DNA of 64,000 bases from Streptomyces violaceorubidus (GCF_000717995.1 NZ_JODM01000016.1:61045-125044); one strand, 5' to 3'. Positions 27,589 through 36,291 are shown, numbered from the stretch's first letter. The notes: generated by a model not told the origin, from the letters alone. Program-made: numbers and translations.

Positions 27589-28980
27589 GTGGCAGCCGCA
27601 CGGACGGAGTTCAAGCGCGGGAGCCGTGGGCGCGGCCCCGGCCCCCGGTTCCGTGCGCTCGGCCGGGCGCTGCGCCTGCCGGTGACCGGGACGGCGCGCG
27701 GCATCCGGCGGGCGACACACGCGCACGGCGCCGGCGAGTCGGGCCTCGGCAAACTGATCGAACTGCACGGGGTGAACGGCGCCGGGGACGTGATGATCAC
27801 CGTCGCCCTGGCCTCCACCGTCTTCTTCTCCGTCCCCACCGACGAGGCACGCGGGCGGGTCGCGCTGTACCTCGCCATCACCATGGCGCCCTTCACCCTC
27901 CTCGCGCCGGTGATCGGTCCGCTCCTGGACCGGCTGCCGCACGGCCGCCGCGCCGCGATGGCGAGCGCGATGGCCGCCCGCGCGGTGCTCGCGCTGGTGC
28001 TGTCCGGCGCGGTGGTCACCGGCGGCATCGAGCTGTACCCGGCCGCGCTGGGCGTGCTGGTCGCCTCGAAGGCGTACGGGGTGGTCAGAAGCGCGGTGGT
28101 GCCGCGGCTGCTGCCGCCCAAGGTCTCCCTGGTGAAGGCGAACTCGCGGGTCACCCTGTGCGGACTGCTGGCCACCGGCGTCGCCGCCCCGATCGGGGCG
28201 GGGCTCCAGCAGGTGGGACCGCGCTGGCCGCTGTACGGCGCTTTCGTGATCTTCGTGGCGGGCACCGTGCTGTCGTTCACGCTGCCGCGGAAGGTGGACT
28301 CCGCGCGCGGCGAGGACCGGGCCCTGCTCGCCGCGGACGAGGAGCACCTGCCGGGGCCGCTGCGCAAGCGGGGCAAGCGACCCGGGCTGCGCACGGTGGG
28401 CCCGGCGGTGACGCACGCGCTGGCCGCCAACGCCGCCATCCGCTGTCTGACCGGCTTCCTGATCTTCTTCCTGGCCTTCCTGCTGCGGGTGCACCCGATG
28501 ACCGGTCAGAGCGCCGCGGTGTCGCTGGGAATCGTGGGCGTCGCGGCCGGTGCGGGCAACGCGCTGGGCACCGCGGTCGGGGCGTGGCTGCGCTCCCGGG
28601 CCCCGGAAGTGATCATCGTGGCGGTGGTCGCGATCGTGCTGGGCGCGGCGGTGGTCGCCGCGGTGTTCTTCAGCGCCTTCCTGGTGGCGTGCCTGGCGGC
28701 GGTCGCCGGGTTCGCGCAGGCGCTGGCCAAGCTGTCGCTGGACGCGCTGATCCAGCGCGACGTGCCGGAACTGGTGCGCACGTCGGCGTTCGCCCGCTCC
28801 GAGACACTGCTCCAGGTCTCCTGGGTGCTCGGCGGCGCGGTCGGCATCGTGCTGCCGCTCAACGGCACGCTGGGCCTGTCGGTGGCCGCCGCGATCATCG
28901 CCGCCGGGTGGCTGACGACCGTACGGGGACTGCTCGACTCGGCCCGGCACGGGGGACGGACTCGGCCGAGAGTGGCGTGA
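27589..28980 (+). CDS. MFS transporter
   Basis: 463 residues with about 11-12 membrane helices after a basic N-terminal region of 55 residues. MFS-type loops are visible (GPLLDRLPHGRRAAM between TM2 and TM3). Its substrate is unknown. The GTG at 27589 starts the protein; the open frame extends further upstream into the divergent promoter region. It is the first gene of a tight run: DUF2771 lipoprotein 58 bases downstream, then mqnB and mqnD. A link to quinone precursors is conceivable but only from position. Confidence 0.85.
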   Translation: MAAARTEFKRGSRGRGPGPRFRALGRALRLPVTGTARGIRRATHAHGAGESGLGKLIELHGVNGAGDVMITVALASTVFFSVPTDEARGRVALYLAITMAPFTLLAPVIGPLLDRLPHGRRAAMASAMAARAVLALVLSGAVVTGGIELYPAALGVLVASKAYGVVRSAVVPRLLPPKVSLVKANSRVTLCGLLATGVAAPIGAGLQQVGPRWPLYGAFVIFVAGTVLSFTLPRKVDSARGEDRALLAADEEHLPGPLRKRGKRPGLRTVGPAVTHALAANAAIRCLTGFLIFFLAFLLRVHPMTGQSAAVSLGIVGVAAGAGNALGTAVGAWLRSRAPEVIIVAVVAIVLGAAVVAAVFFSAFLVACLAAVAGFAQALAKLSLDALIQRDVPELVRTSAFARSETLLQVSWVLGGAVGIVLPLNGTLGLSVAAAIIAAGWLTTVRGLLDSARHGGRTRPRVA

Positions 28981-29038
28981 CCACGCCACGCCGTACCCAG
29001 GTGGGGGACGGGCCCGGGGCGCCGTATAGCCTTCGGCC

Positions 29039-29548
29039 ATGACCACGTTGCCCCGCGGCACCGCCGCTCTCGGACACCGCGTTGCGCGACGCCGCCGCGC
29101 CGTCGCCGCCGCAGGCGCCGTGTCCGCCGGACTTCTCCTGCTGTCCGCCTGTGACGAGCCGACCCCGATCGCGACGATCACCGTCGGCAGTGACTCGGTC
29201 AGCTCCGAGGCCACCTGCGGCGGAGAGGGCAAGACCCTTTCGGCCGCCGAGATCGACAAGTGCCTGAAGGACAAGGACGCGAAGACCATCACCGTCGACC
29301 AGGACGAGACCGTGCGGTTCGGCGTCGACCCGGACGTCGCCGACAAGCACTGGACGATCCTGATGAACGGTCAGCAGCTGGTCGAGGACAGCGACAAGAC
29401 CTACCGGACCGTGCCGGGCAGCGTGTTCTTCAACGCGCAGTACGGCGCGCAGGGCAACTCGACGAACGTCGCCGTCGCGGCCCGGGACGGCAAGGACGAC
29501 AGCCAGAACATCACCGGTGTGTGGGTCTTCAAGCTGAAGAAGGACTGA
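29039..29548 (+). CDS. DUF2771 lipoprotein
   Basis: 169 residues. The signal peptide has a basic start (RVARRRRAVAAAG) and lipobox LLSAC, so the mature protein is a lipoprotein anchored outside the membrane from Cys38. The remainder is a beta-rich domain with CGGEG and CLKDKD cysteines that may form a disulfide. It matches DUF2771 of actinobacteria; no function is known. It sits between the MFS gene and mqnB (15 bases before mqnB), probably one transcript. Confidence 0.88.
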   Translation: MTTLPRGTAALGHRVARRRRAVAAAGAVSAGLLLLSACDEPTPIATITVGSDSVSSEATCGGEGKTLSAAEIDKCLKDKDAKTITVDQDETVRFGVDPDVADKHWTILMNGQQLVEDSDKTYRTVPGSVFFNAQYGAQGNSTNVAVAARDGKDDSQNITGVWVFKLKKD

Positions 29549-29563
29549 CCGCCCACGTCCTCC

Positions 29564-30271
29564 GTGCACCTCCTCGTGGCCACCGCGGTCCCCGTCGAAC
29601 GGGACGCGGTGGCTCGGGCGTTCCCCGCGCCGGGCACCGAGGTCCCGCGCCCCGGGATCGTCCTGCACCGGCTGCCGGACGGCTGGGACCTGCTGGCCGC
29701 CGGGGTCGGCCCGGCCCTCGCCGCCGCCTCCACGGCCGCCGCGCTGACCGCCGCGGCCCTCGACGCGGCCCCCTACGACCTGGTCGTCTCGGCCGGGATC
29801 GGCGGCGGCTTCGCCCCGGGCGCACCGGTCGGCTCGCTCGTCGTCGCCGACGCGATCACCGCGGCCGACCTGGGTGCCGAGACCGCCGACGGCTTCCTGC
29901 CGGTCACCGACCTCGGCTTCGGCACCGTCACCCATCTCCCGCCGGCCCGTCTGGTCCGCGCCGTCGCCGAGGCGACCGGGGCCCGGCCCGGCACCGTCCT
30001 CACCGGCTCCACCGTCACCGGCACCGCGGAACGCGCCGCACTGCTGCGCGAGCGCCACCCCGGCGCCCTGGCCGAGGCGATGGAGGGCTTCGGCGTCGCC
30101 GAGGCCGCCGCCGCGCACGGCGTGCCCGTCCTGGAACTGCGCGCGGTCTCCAACCCGGTCGGCCCGCGCGACCGTGCCGCCTGGCGCGTCGGCGAGGCGC
30201 TCGCGGCACTCACGGACGCCTTCGGGAAGCTCGCACCCGTCCTCACGAGTTGGAACCCACATGACGACTGA
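29564..30271 (+). CDS. mqnB: Futalosine hydrolase
   Basis: 235 residues of the MTA/SAH nucleosidase-like fold. The segments VVSAGIGGGFAPGAPVGSLVVAD and AEAMEGFGVAEAAAAHGVPVLELRAVSN carry the purine-nucleoside site and the catalytic Asp/Glu region. It removes the base from futalosine (or aminodeoxyfutalosine) to give dehypoxanthinylfutalosine in the alternative menaquinone pathway. The start is the GTG at 29564. Its last 11 bases overlap the mqnD start, showing translational coupling and the same pathway. Confidence 0.92.
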   Translation: MHLLVATAVPVERDAVARAFPAPGTEVPRPGIVLHRLPDGWDLLAAGVGPALAAASTAAALTAAALDAAPYDLVVSAGIGGGFAPGAPVGSLVVADAITAADLGAETADGFLPVTDLGFGTVTHLPPARLVRAVAEATGARPGTVLTGSTVTGTAERAALLRERHPGALAEAMEGFGVAEAAAAHGVPVLELRAVSNPVGPRDRAAWRVGEALAALTDAFGKLAPVLTSWNPHDD

Positions 30272-31118
30272 ACCCCTGCGGATCGCGTACTCCCCCTGCC
30301 CGAACGACACCTTCGTCTTCGACGCCCTGGCCCACGGCCGCGTCCCGGGCGCCCCCGACGCCCCCGCTCTCGACGTGACCTTCGCGGACATCGACATCAC
30401 CAACGGCATGGCCGAGCGCGGCGAGTTCGACGTCCTGAAGGTGTCGTACGCCGTGCTGCCCTACGTCCTGGACGACTGGGCCCTGCTGCCGTGCGGCGGT
30501 GCGCTGGGCCGGGGCTGCGGTCCGCTGGTGCTGACCCGTCGGGCGGACGCGGACCTGCGGGGCCGTACGGTCGCGGTGCCCAGCGAGACGTCCACCGCCT
30601 ACCTGCTCTTCCGCCTGTGGGCGGCCGAGACCGTGCCCGGCGGGGTCGGCGAGATCGTGGTCATGCCCTTCCACGAGATCATGCCGGCCGTGCGGGACGG
30701 GAAGGTCGACGCGGGGCTGGTGATCCACGAGGCGCGCTTCACGTACCAGAACTACGGGCTGCACAAGCTCGCCGACATGGGCGAGCACTGGGAGCGGACC
30801 ACCGGGCTGCCGATCCCGCTCGGCGCGATCATCGCGAAGCGCTCGCTGGGCGCCGAGACGCTCAACCGCCTCGCCGACGCCGTCCGCGGCTCCGTCCGCG
30901 CGGCCTGGGACGACCCGGAGGCCTCCCGGCCGTACGTCATGGAGCACGCGCAGGAGATGGACCCGGCCGTCGCCGACCAGCACATCGGGCTGTACGTCAA
31001 CGAGTTCACCGCCGACCTCGGCGAGGACGGCTACGCGGCGATCCGCGGCCTGCTGACCCGCGCCGCGGCCGAGGGCCTGGTACCGGCCCTCGGCCCGGAC
31101 GCGCTGGCGTTCCCCTAA
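30261..31118 (+). CDS. mqnD: 1,4-dihydroxy-6-naphthoate synthase
   Basis: 285 residues. The N-terminal SPCPNDTFVFDAL is the hallmark of MqnD rather than the related MqnA. The periplasmic-binding-protein-like fold continues with VSYAVLPY, PSETSTAYLLFRLW and VIHEARFTYQNYGL. It converts cyclic dehypoxanthinylfutalosine to 1,4-dihydroxy-6-naphthoate. The other futalosine genes (mqnA, mqnC) are not in the window. It converges on the cold-shock gene. Confidence 0.94.
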   Translation: MTTEPLRIAYSPCPNDTFVFDALAHGRVPGAPDAPALDVTFADIDITNGMAERGEFDVLKVSYAVLPYVLDDWALLPCGGALGRGCGPLVLTRRADADLRGRTVAVPSETSTAYLLFRLWAAETVPGGVGEIVVMPFHEIMPAVRDGKVDAGLVIHEARFTYQNYGLHKLADMGEHWERTTGLPIPLGAIIAKRSLGAETLNRLADAVRGSVRAAWDDPEASRPYVMEHAQEMDPAVADQHIGLYVNEFTADLGEDGYAAIRGLLTRAAAEGLVPALGPDALAFP

Positions 31119-31143
31119 CGGGGCGCCCCCGGCGGGACGGCGG

Positions 31144-31527
31144 TCAGACGTCGAGCTGGTCGGCGACCGCCCGGAGCAGCCCGGCGATCTTCTTGCCCGC
31201 CGTCTTCTCCGGGTAGCGGCCGCGCTCCAGCATCGGCGTGATGTTCTCCAGGAGCGTCGTCAGGTCCTGCACGATGGAGGCCAGCTCGTCCGGCTTCTTG
31301 CGCTGCGCCGCCGCGACCGAGGGGGCCGGGTCGAGCAGGGCAAGCGACAGGGCCTGGTCGCCGCGCTGTCCGGCGACGACACCGAACTCGACGCGCTGCC
31401 CCGGCTTCAGGCTCTCGACTCCGGCGGGGAGGACCGAGGAATGGACGAAGACGTCACCGCCGTCGTCGCGGGAGAGAAAGCCGAAGCCCTTCTCACTGTT
31501 GAACCACTTGACCTTGCCAGTCGGCAA
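31144..31527 (-). CDS. Cold-shock-domain protein with C-terminal helical extension
   Basis: 127 residues. Residues 1-65 are a cold-shock domain with RNP1 (KGFGFLSRD) and RNP2 (VFVHSSVL), which bind single-stranded RNA or DNA. A further 60 residues (DPAPSVAAAQRKKPDELASI and a helical LTTLLENITPMLERGRYP region) are not part of normal Csp proteins. The start is taken as TTG at 31527, giving PTGKVKWFN; GAGGGAG lies just upstream. The extension may add a protein-binding role, which is inferred. Confidence 0.87.
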   Translation of the reverse strand: MPTGKVKWFNSEKGFGFLSRDDGGDVFVHSSVLPAGVESLKPGQRVEFGVVAGQRGDQALSLALLDPAPSVAAAQRKKPDELASIVQDLTTLLENITPMLERGRYPEKTAGKKIAGLLRAVADQLDV

Positions 31528-31772
31528 AGCACACACTCCCTCGGTCACCCCAGGTACGCCCTGGTACTGCTGTCCGTCGGCCGTCGAACCAGCCTACCGG
31601 CCCTCTCCCCACCTGCACATGAGGGCAAACGGACACACGACCCCCATCCGGCTACTGCCCTCCCCAAGCGAAGCGCTAGCCACGAAGGAGACCAGGCGGG
31701 GCATCGGCCAAGGCATGGCGTTGGTCGGCTGTTGAGGGAAGCGCGCCGCTCTCGCGTCATGTCTTCCAGAAG

Positions 31773-31798
31773 TGGTTGGCACGAGTAGAAGCCAACCA
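31773..31798. repeat. 8-bp inverted repeat upstream of the island ORF
   Basis: TGGTTGGC and GCCAACCA are separated by 10 bases. It sits just before the HATPase remnant. It could be an operator or recombination-site arm; nothing decides this. Confidence 0.5.
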
Positions 31799-31800
31799 GC

Positions 31801-32049
31801 ATGAGGAGAGCGGAAGCCTTCTCTTCTCAGAGCTGGTTTCGCCTTGATGGCTTCATTCGGGTTGAGGTTGACGATGCCTCCCCCAAAGACCTTGTCATCG
31901 CTGCCTCCGGAGTTGAGGCAGAGAGCGGACGGGGTTTAATCCTCGTTCATCACCTTGCCGACAAGTGGGGAGTGAAGCACCGAGAGTTCAACGACGGACA
32001 CGGTAACTACCTGAACGGCAAGACTGTTTGGTTCGAGCCGCACGACTAG
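31801..32049 (+). pseudogene. C-terminal fragment of an anti-sigma-type HATPase
   Basis: 82 residues. It contains only the second half of a GHKL (RsbW/SpoIIAB-type) domain: IRVEVDDAS (D-box region), then AESGRGLILVHHLADKWGV (G-box) and the terminal GKTVWFE. The N-box half (ELVTNA...) is missing, and an in-frame stop lies at 31786-31788, just upstream. It therefore looks like a truncated remnant, or a reduced partner protein. Lower GC than its neighbours and its position beside a serine recombinase suggest an acquired segment. Confidence 0.6.
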
Positions 32050-32065
32050 CTAGCCGACCACAGAC

Positions 32066-32126
32066 AGCAGAAAGCCCTGTGACGCCCTTCCATACTCGGG
32101 AAGGTATCCAGGGGCTCTCTTCTGCT
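32066..32126. terminator. Bidirectional terminator-like hairpin
   Basis: The outer stem AGCAGAA / TTCTGCT and CCCTG / CAGGG encloses an inner stem CCTTCC / GGAAGG. It lies between the stops of the HATPase remnant and the recombinase. Confidence 0.6.
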
Positions 32127-32148
32127 CTCGGGAGCGTCTAGCGACCTC

Positions 32149-33783
32149 TCAGGGGTGCAGAATAGCTCCAGCACCCAGATGCTTGCGCCGGTACTTCTCT
32201 GGAACGTTATGGGCGGCGACCAGCCTATTCAGCTTTCCCCCCGGGGAGGGGTGCGAAATAGACAGTTCCTGCGCCATGGTCTGGATATCTCCCAGATCCA
32301 TGACGAATCCCGGTTCTTTCTCATCCGCCCCCTTGCTCCAGACGTGCACCTTGACCTGATAGGTGCGGAGGAATTCCCTACGGTCTTCCTGGTCTTTCGA
32401 CTCCCAGACTTCCCCGTACTTCTTACCCGTGGCTTTCAGAGTCGGGTTTGCCCTTTCCTCTTCCTGCTTAGTCAGGAGAGCAACTTTCCCTGAAAGGTTC
32501 TTGTTCATACGCCAGTAGGACTCATCCTGCCCCTCTCCGTCGTACTTCCCAGACTCGTAATCCGCTTCCAGCTTTGCCAGACGCGCTTTAGCCGACTGGA
32601 GTTCCCTTTCCTGAGACGGACCCTTACCCGCCCTCTCGTACATCTCCCACTTACCGATAGAGCCATTTACTTCCTGGTCAACCCATGCATCTAGTACGTC
32701 CGCCCGGATATACGCTCCGGTAGTACACGCGCCGCCCTTGAACTTGTTGGAACAGCGGTAGTACCTGTGTCCGGGAACCTTCGTGCCGTCTTTCCTGGTG
32801 TGCCCAGAGCCCATGAGAGAAGTGAACGGCGCTCCACACTCCCCACAGTGGCCAATGCCGGACAGGAGACTCTTAGCGCTGTTCCGGCTTCCCGTAGGGG
32901 CTCCCTCCGGCCTGGGTTCCGGTTTGATCCGGTCCACCAAGCCTGTCCATTCATCCATGGACGCTAGAGGCTTCTCGGGGAGAACGATGGGTTCCCCGTC
33001 GTTATCTAGAACGGCTTCCCCCTTGTAGGTGTAGATACCGGGAACCCAAGAGGAGCGGATGAACTTATTGATGATGGTTGCCTGCCACTGAGTTCCCTTG
33101 GCCTCCTCCCCCTTCAATTTCCGGAGGTGGTCTCCCCATGTCAGAATTCCTCGGCCGTTGAAGTCACGTGCAATCCGGTGAGTGGACTGCCCCTCACTGA
33201 CTCGGCGGAAGATCTCCTCCACGTACGGGTAGAAGTCCTGGTCAATCTCCAGGATCTTGCGCTTACCGCCCTCTGTAGCTTTGATCCGGTAGCCGGTAGG
33301 AGGAGCGCCGGTAAGCCAAGAACGGTTCTCTAGACGTGTCTGTACGCCGTTCAGGATGCGTGCCTGGATGACGTCCCACTCGGCCTCAGCAAAGACGGCA
33401 GTCATGCGAGCCATCATCTTCCCCTGAGAGGTGGAGAGGTCGAATCCCTCTTCTACGCAGACAATGAACTTGTCGTTCTCCTGTGCCCACTCCAAGAGTT
33501 CGTTGAAGTGCATTGAGCGACGGGTAAGCCGGTCCATCTTGGCTGCAATGATCACGTCGAACTCATCGGCTCGCTTCGTGAGCCAGCGTCCAAGCTTGGG
33601 GCGCTTGAAGGGGCTAATGGACCCTGAGACGTCCGTGTCCTCTGCCTCTCCCACCAGGACGCCGGAGAGGTGAGGAGAACTGACGTGGTGTCGGATCACG
33701 CCACGCTGCCACTCGATGGACGTCGAGCCGTCCGAGTCGGCAGACAGGCGGAGACAGGCGAGGTAGCGCAGACCGAGTGTCAT
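32149..33783 (-). CDS. Large serine recombinase (phage/ICE integrase)
   Basis: 544 residues. The resolvase domain (1-150) has the nucleophile S14 (ACLRLSADS), DRLTR (83-87) and GKMMARMTAVFAEAEW. It is followed by the recombinase domain (about 160-290), a zinc ribbon (C312, C315, C343, C352) and a coiled coil (about 385-450). This is the full architecture of phiC31/TP901-type integrases, slightly short. The gene is visibly more AT-rich than its surroundings. No other phage or conjugation genes follow, so it is the main survivor of a small integrated element between core genes. The start is the ATG at 33783. Confidence 0.93.
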   Translation of the reverse strand: MTLGLRYLACLRLSADSDGSTSIEWQRGVIRHHVSSPHLSGVLVGEAEDTDVSGSISPFKRPKLGRWLTKRADEFDVIIAAKMDRLTRRSMHFNELLEWAQENDKFIVCVEEGFDLSTSQGKMMARMTAVFAEAEWDVIQARILNGVQTRLENRSWLTGAPPTGYRIKATEGGKRKILEIDQDFYPYVEEIFRRVSEGQSTHRIARDFNGRGILTWGDHLRKLKGEEAKGTQWQATIINKFIRSSWVPGIYTYKGEAVLDNDGEPIVLPEKPLASMDEWTGLVDRIKPEPRPEGAPTGSRNSAKSLLSGIGHCGECGAPFTSLMGSGHTRKDGTKVPGHRYYRCSNKFKGGACTTGAYIRADVLDAWVDQEVNGSIGKWEMYERAGKGPSQERELQSAKARLAKLEADYESGKYDGEGQDESYWRMNKNLSGKVALLTKQEEERANPTLKATGKKYGEVWESKDQEDRREFLRTYQVKVHVWSKGADEKEPGFVMDLGDIQTMAQELSISHPSPGGKLNRLVAAHNVPEKYRRKHLGAGAILHP

Positions 33784-33817
33784 GAGGAGAGGCTAGCGGA
33801 GTCTGTGTGCCTAGGTA

Positions 33818-33837
33818 ACCGGCTTTACCTTGCCGGT
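33818..33837. other. Possible att-site dyad upstream of the recombinase
   Basis: ACCGGC and GCCGGT are separated by eight bases, 35 bases upstream of the recombinase start. Serine integrase att sites normally lie here and are imperfect dyads. The identification is inference only. Confidence 0.3.
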
Positions 33838-33898
33838 AGGCACGTCTCCTCCTCGCACTCGTCGAAAATTGCTCGGAAACGGCTCTTGATAGCACTTG

Positions 33899-33919
33899 GG
33901 CGGGTCGTCCTGACCCGCC
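33899..33919. terminator. GC hairpin at the island's right side
   Basis: Perfect 8-bp stem GGCGGGTC / GACCCGCC with a 5-base loop. There is no U run. It may insulate the island from the membrane protein gene at 34000. Confidence 0.45.
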
Positions 33920-33999
33920 GGTACCAAGGCTAATGGTCTTCAGGCCGGTGACAAGACGTCCCCCGGTTGTTCCCCAGGCCTGGGAACTACCCTGGTCGA

Positions 34000-34278
34000 G
34001 TGCGTGAACAAACCCAAACGAATTCCGCCGCGCCCGGCGACCGGCTGATCCGCGCCGGTGCGATCGTCTTCTTCGTCGGCGCCGTGGCCACTCTGGTCAC
34101 GGTGGCCCCGCTGCTGCTGGGCACGACGCCCTTCCCCACCTACATGTTCGGGCTGAGCATGCTGATGGGAGTGGGCTTCCTGGTCGCCGGTGCCGGGGTG
34201 CTGCGGTCGATCGCCGCCGGGCGGCGTCAGGCGCGCGCCGCGTCGAGTCCCGCGGCGTCGCCCTCGCCGTCCCGGTAG
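34000..34278 (+). CDS. Small two-span membrane protein
   Basis: 92 residues with two hydrophobic helices (GAIVFFVGAVATLVTVAPLLL and FGLSMLMGVGFLVAGAGVL) and a Ser/Ala-rich cytoplasmic tail. The start GTG at 34000 gives REQTQTNSAAPGDRLIRAG, which I recall as the usual start of this conserved Streptomyces protein. The function is unknown. Its last 52 bases overlap the end of the convergent HAD gene. Confidence 0.75.
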   Translation: MREQTQTNSAAPGDRLIRAGAIVFFVGAVATLVTVAPLLLGTTPFPTYMFGLSMLMGVGFLVAGAGVLRSIAAGRRQARAASSPAASPSPSR

Positions 34279-34889
34279 GCCGCGAGCCACGCCGGGAACG
34301 GCGCGAGGTCGGCGAGGACCACGTCGGCGCCCGCCGCGCGCAGTTCCCCGGCGTCGCACGGCCCGCTGGCCACGGCCACCGACAGGGCACCGGCGGCGCG
34401 GGCCCCCCGTACGTCGCCGACGTGGTCGCCTACGTAGACGTCCGCGTCGTGCTCGCGCAGCGCGACGGCCTTCTGCTCGGCCCACAGGCCGCCGATCACG
34501 GCGTCCGGCTCGATGCCGAGGTGGGCCAGGTGCAGCTTGGCGTTCGGCTCGTACTTGGCGGTCACGACGACGGCCCGCCCGCCGGCCTCGCGCACGGCGG
34601 CGACGGCCTCGCGGGCGCCGGGCATGGCGAGCGTCGGCTCGATCGCGTACGCCGGGTAGATCTCCCGGTACAGGTCGGCGACGGCCTCGATCTCCCCGGC
34701 CGGGAACCAGTGGGCCAGCTCCTCGGCCAGCGGGGGCCCGAGCCGGGTGACGGCCAGGTCCGCGTCGACGTGCGTCCCGGTGCGCGCGCTCAGTTCGAGG
34801 TAGCAGGCACGGATGCCGGGCCGCGAGTCGATCAGCGTCATGTCGAGGTCGAAGCCGACGGTGGGCGCGGGGCGGGTCGTGGATGCCAT
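34227..34889 (-). CDS. HAD-family hydrolase (phosphatase)
   Basis: 220 residues. The motifs are complete: FDLDMTLIDS (nucleophile Asp and acid/base Asp), VVVTAKY (Thr), AEQK (Lys) and YVGDHVGDVRGA (acidic pair). The helical cap between motifs I and II is of the C1 type seen in phosphoglycolate- and beta-phosphoglucomutase-like enzymes. It dephosphorylates a small metabolite of unknown identity. The start at 34889 is chosen over 34898 by spacing from GGGGG. A 16-bp minisatellite lies directly upstream. Confidence 0.88.
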   Translation of the reverse strand: MASTTRPAPTVGFDLDMTLIDSRPGIRACYLELSARTGTHVDADLAVTRLGPPLAEELAHWFPAGEIEAVADLYREIYPAYAIEPTLAMPGAREAVAAVREAGGRAVVVTAKYEPNAKLHLAHLGIEPDAVIGGLWAEQKAVALREHDADVYVGDHVGDVRGARAAGALSVAVASGPCDAGELRAAGADVVLADLAPFPAWLAAYRDGEGDAAGLDAARA

Positions 34890-34938
34890 GGCCCCCATTG
34901 TGCCGGGCCCCCCGCCGGACCCGGCCGGCCACCGGGTC

Positions 34939-35306
34939 GGTCAGCCGCGGGGGAGGTCAGTCGCGGGGGCGGTCAGTCGCGGGGCGGTCACCCGCCGGGC
35001 CGGTCAGCCGCAGGAGCGGTCACTCTCCGGGCCGACCACCCGCCGGGCCGGTCAGCCGCAGGAGCGGTCACTCTCCGGGCCGACCACCCGCCGGGCCGGT
35101 CAGCCGCAGAAGCGGTCACTCTCCGGGCCGACCACCCGCCGGGCCGGTCAGCCGCAGAAGCGGTCACTCTCCGGGCCGACCACCCGCCGGGCCGACCACC
35201 CACGGGGTCGCTCACCCGCAAGGGCCGCTCACCCGCCAGGTCGCTCACCCGCCGGGCCGACCACCCGCCAGGCCGCTCACCCGCCAGGCCGCTCACCCGT
35301 GAGGGC
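34939..35306. repeat. Minisatellite of about 23 contiguous 16-bp units
   Basis: Units follow patterns such as GGTCACTCTCCGGGCC, GACCACCCGCCGGGCC and GGTCAGCCGCAGGAGC. From 35018 the three types alternate as a 48-bp higher-order repeat, copied about four times. Outer units (34939-35001 and 35194-35306) are more diverged. The array lies upstream of the HAD gene, and its last unit covers the stop codon of the gene at 35293. There are no spacers, so it is not a CRISPR. Confidence 0.92.
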
Positions 35307-36291
35307 GGCGGGAGCGCCACAGGAGGTAGAGGGCGGTGGCCACGGCGGCGGTGCGCAGGACCCAGGGCCAGGTCTCGGTGATCGCGTCGTTCATGTGGCC
35401 CTCGGCGACCGGGTCGCCCCAGCGGCCCTCGGTGCGGCCCCACAGCCAGACGACGCCGGCGGCGGCGACCGTGCCGGGCAGGCCGAGGACGGCCCACTTC
35501 GACTGGGCCGGGGTCAGTCGGCGCGAGAGGTAGGCGATCAGCCAGCCCAGGCCGAGGGGGACGAGGCTGCCGAGCGCGGCGCCGACGATCAGGAGGGCCG
35601 CGCCGAGCAGGAGGAGGGGGTTGTTCCAGCCGCCCTCGGGCCACGGCCGGGGCAGGCGGCGGACCCCCCGCTTCTCCACGGCCCCGGCGGCCGGCTCCTC
35701 GGCCTCCGCCACCGGCGTCCTTGGCCCCGCGGGGTCCTTCCGCCCCGCCTCGTCCTCCGCGCTCGGCGGCTTCCTGAGCAGCTCCGGGATCTCGACGCCG
35801 CCGACGAACCCGGGCACGCTGTCGCCCAGCCCCCCACCGGCGAAGGGGCCGTCGTCGACCCGCCACCAGTCCGGCTGCCCGTCGCCGACGTCACCCAGCT
35901 CCCGCGCGCTCGCCAGGTGGGGCGGGGAGGCGGCCGGGCGCGCGGCCGGGGGCTCGGGTGCGGGGCGCCGCCGGCCCTTGCGCCGCTCGGCGTCGCGGGC
36001 CTCGGTGTCCCGCTGCTCGGGCACGGCGGTGGGCGGCGGCGCCGCCTGCTGGCCCACGGCGCTCGTGCCGCCGGCCGCGGTGACGATGTCGTCGGGGTCG
36101 CCGAGCCGGTCCAGGATGCGGCGGACGGCCGCGGGGCTGTCCACGGTGGTCTTCGCCCGGTGCCGGTCGATCTCGTTGCGCAGCTCCGAGACCAGCCGCA
36201 TCCGGGTGGCCGACGGCAGCTGCCGCTGCTGGGCCACGTCGCCGACGCGGCTCAGATACTCGAAGACGACCTGGTCGCTCTCGATCCCCAC
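35293..36291 (-). CDS. HAAS-domain membrane protein
   Basis: 332 residues. The N-terminal 70 residues resemble the HAAS helical module (FEYLSRVGDVAQQ, MRLVSELRNEIDRHR, IVTAAGG). A long Pro/Ala-rich, charged linker follows, then about four C-terminal membrane helices (NNPLLLLGAALLIVGAALG ... VLRTAAVATALYLLW). HAAS modules pair with PadR-type regulators in other systems, but none is here. The GTG at 36291 has GAGGGGAAC directly upstream. It is divergent from the helicase-like gene at 36432. Confidence 0.75.
   Translation of the reverse strand: MGIESDQVVFEYLSRVGDVAQQRQLPSATRMRLVSELRNEIDRHRAKTTVDSPAAVRRILDRLGDPDDIVTAAGGTSAVGQQAAPPPTAVPEQRDTEARDAERRKGRRRPAPEPPAARPAASPPHLASARELGDVGDGQPDWWRVDDGPFAGGGLGDSVPGFVGGVEIPELLRKPPSAEDEAGRKDPAGPRTPVAEAEEPAAGAVEKRGVRRLPRPWPEGGWNNPLLLLGAALLIVGAALGSLVPLGLGWLIAYLSRRLTPAQSKWAVLGLPGTVAAAGVVWLWGRTEGRWGDPVAEGHMNDAITETWPWVLRTAAVATALYLLWRSRRPHG

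Noticed and set aside
34939..35306. CRISPR array
   Set aside because: Units of 16 bp are contiguous with no unique spacers, and no cas genes are in the window.
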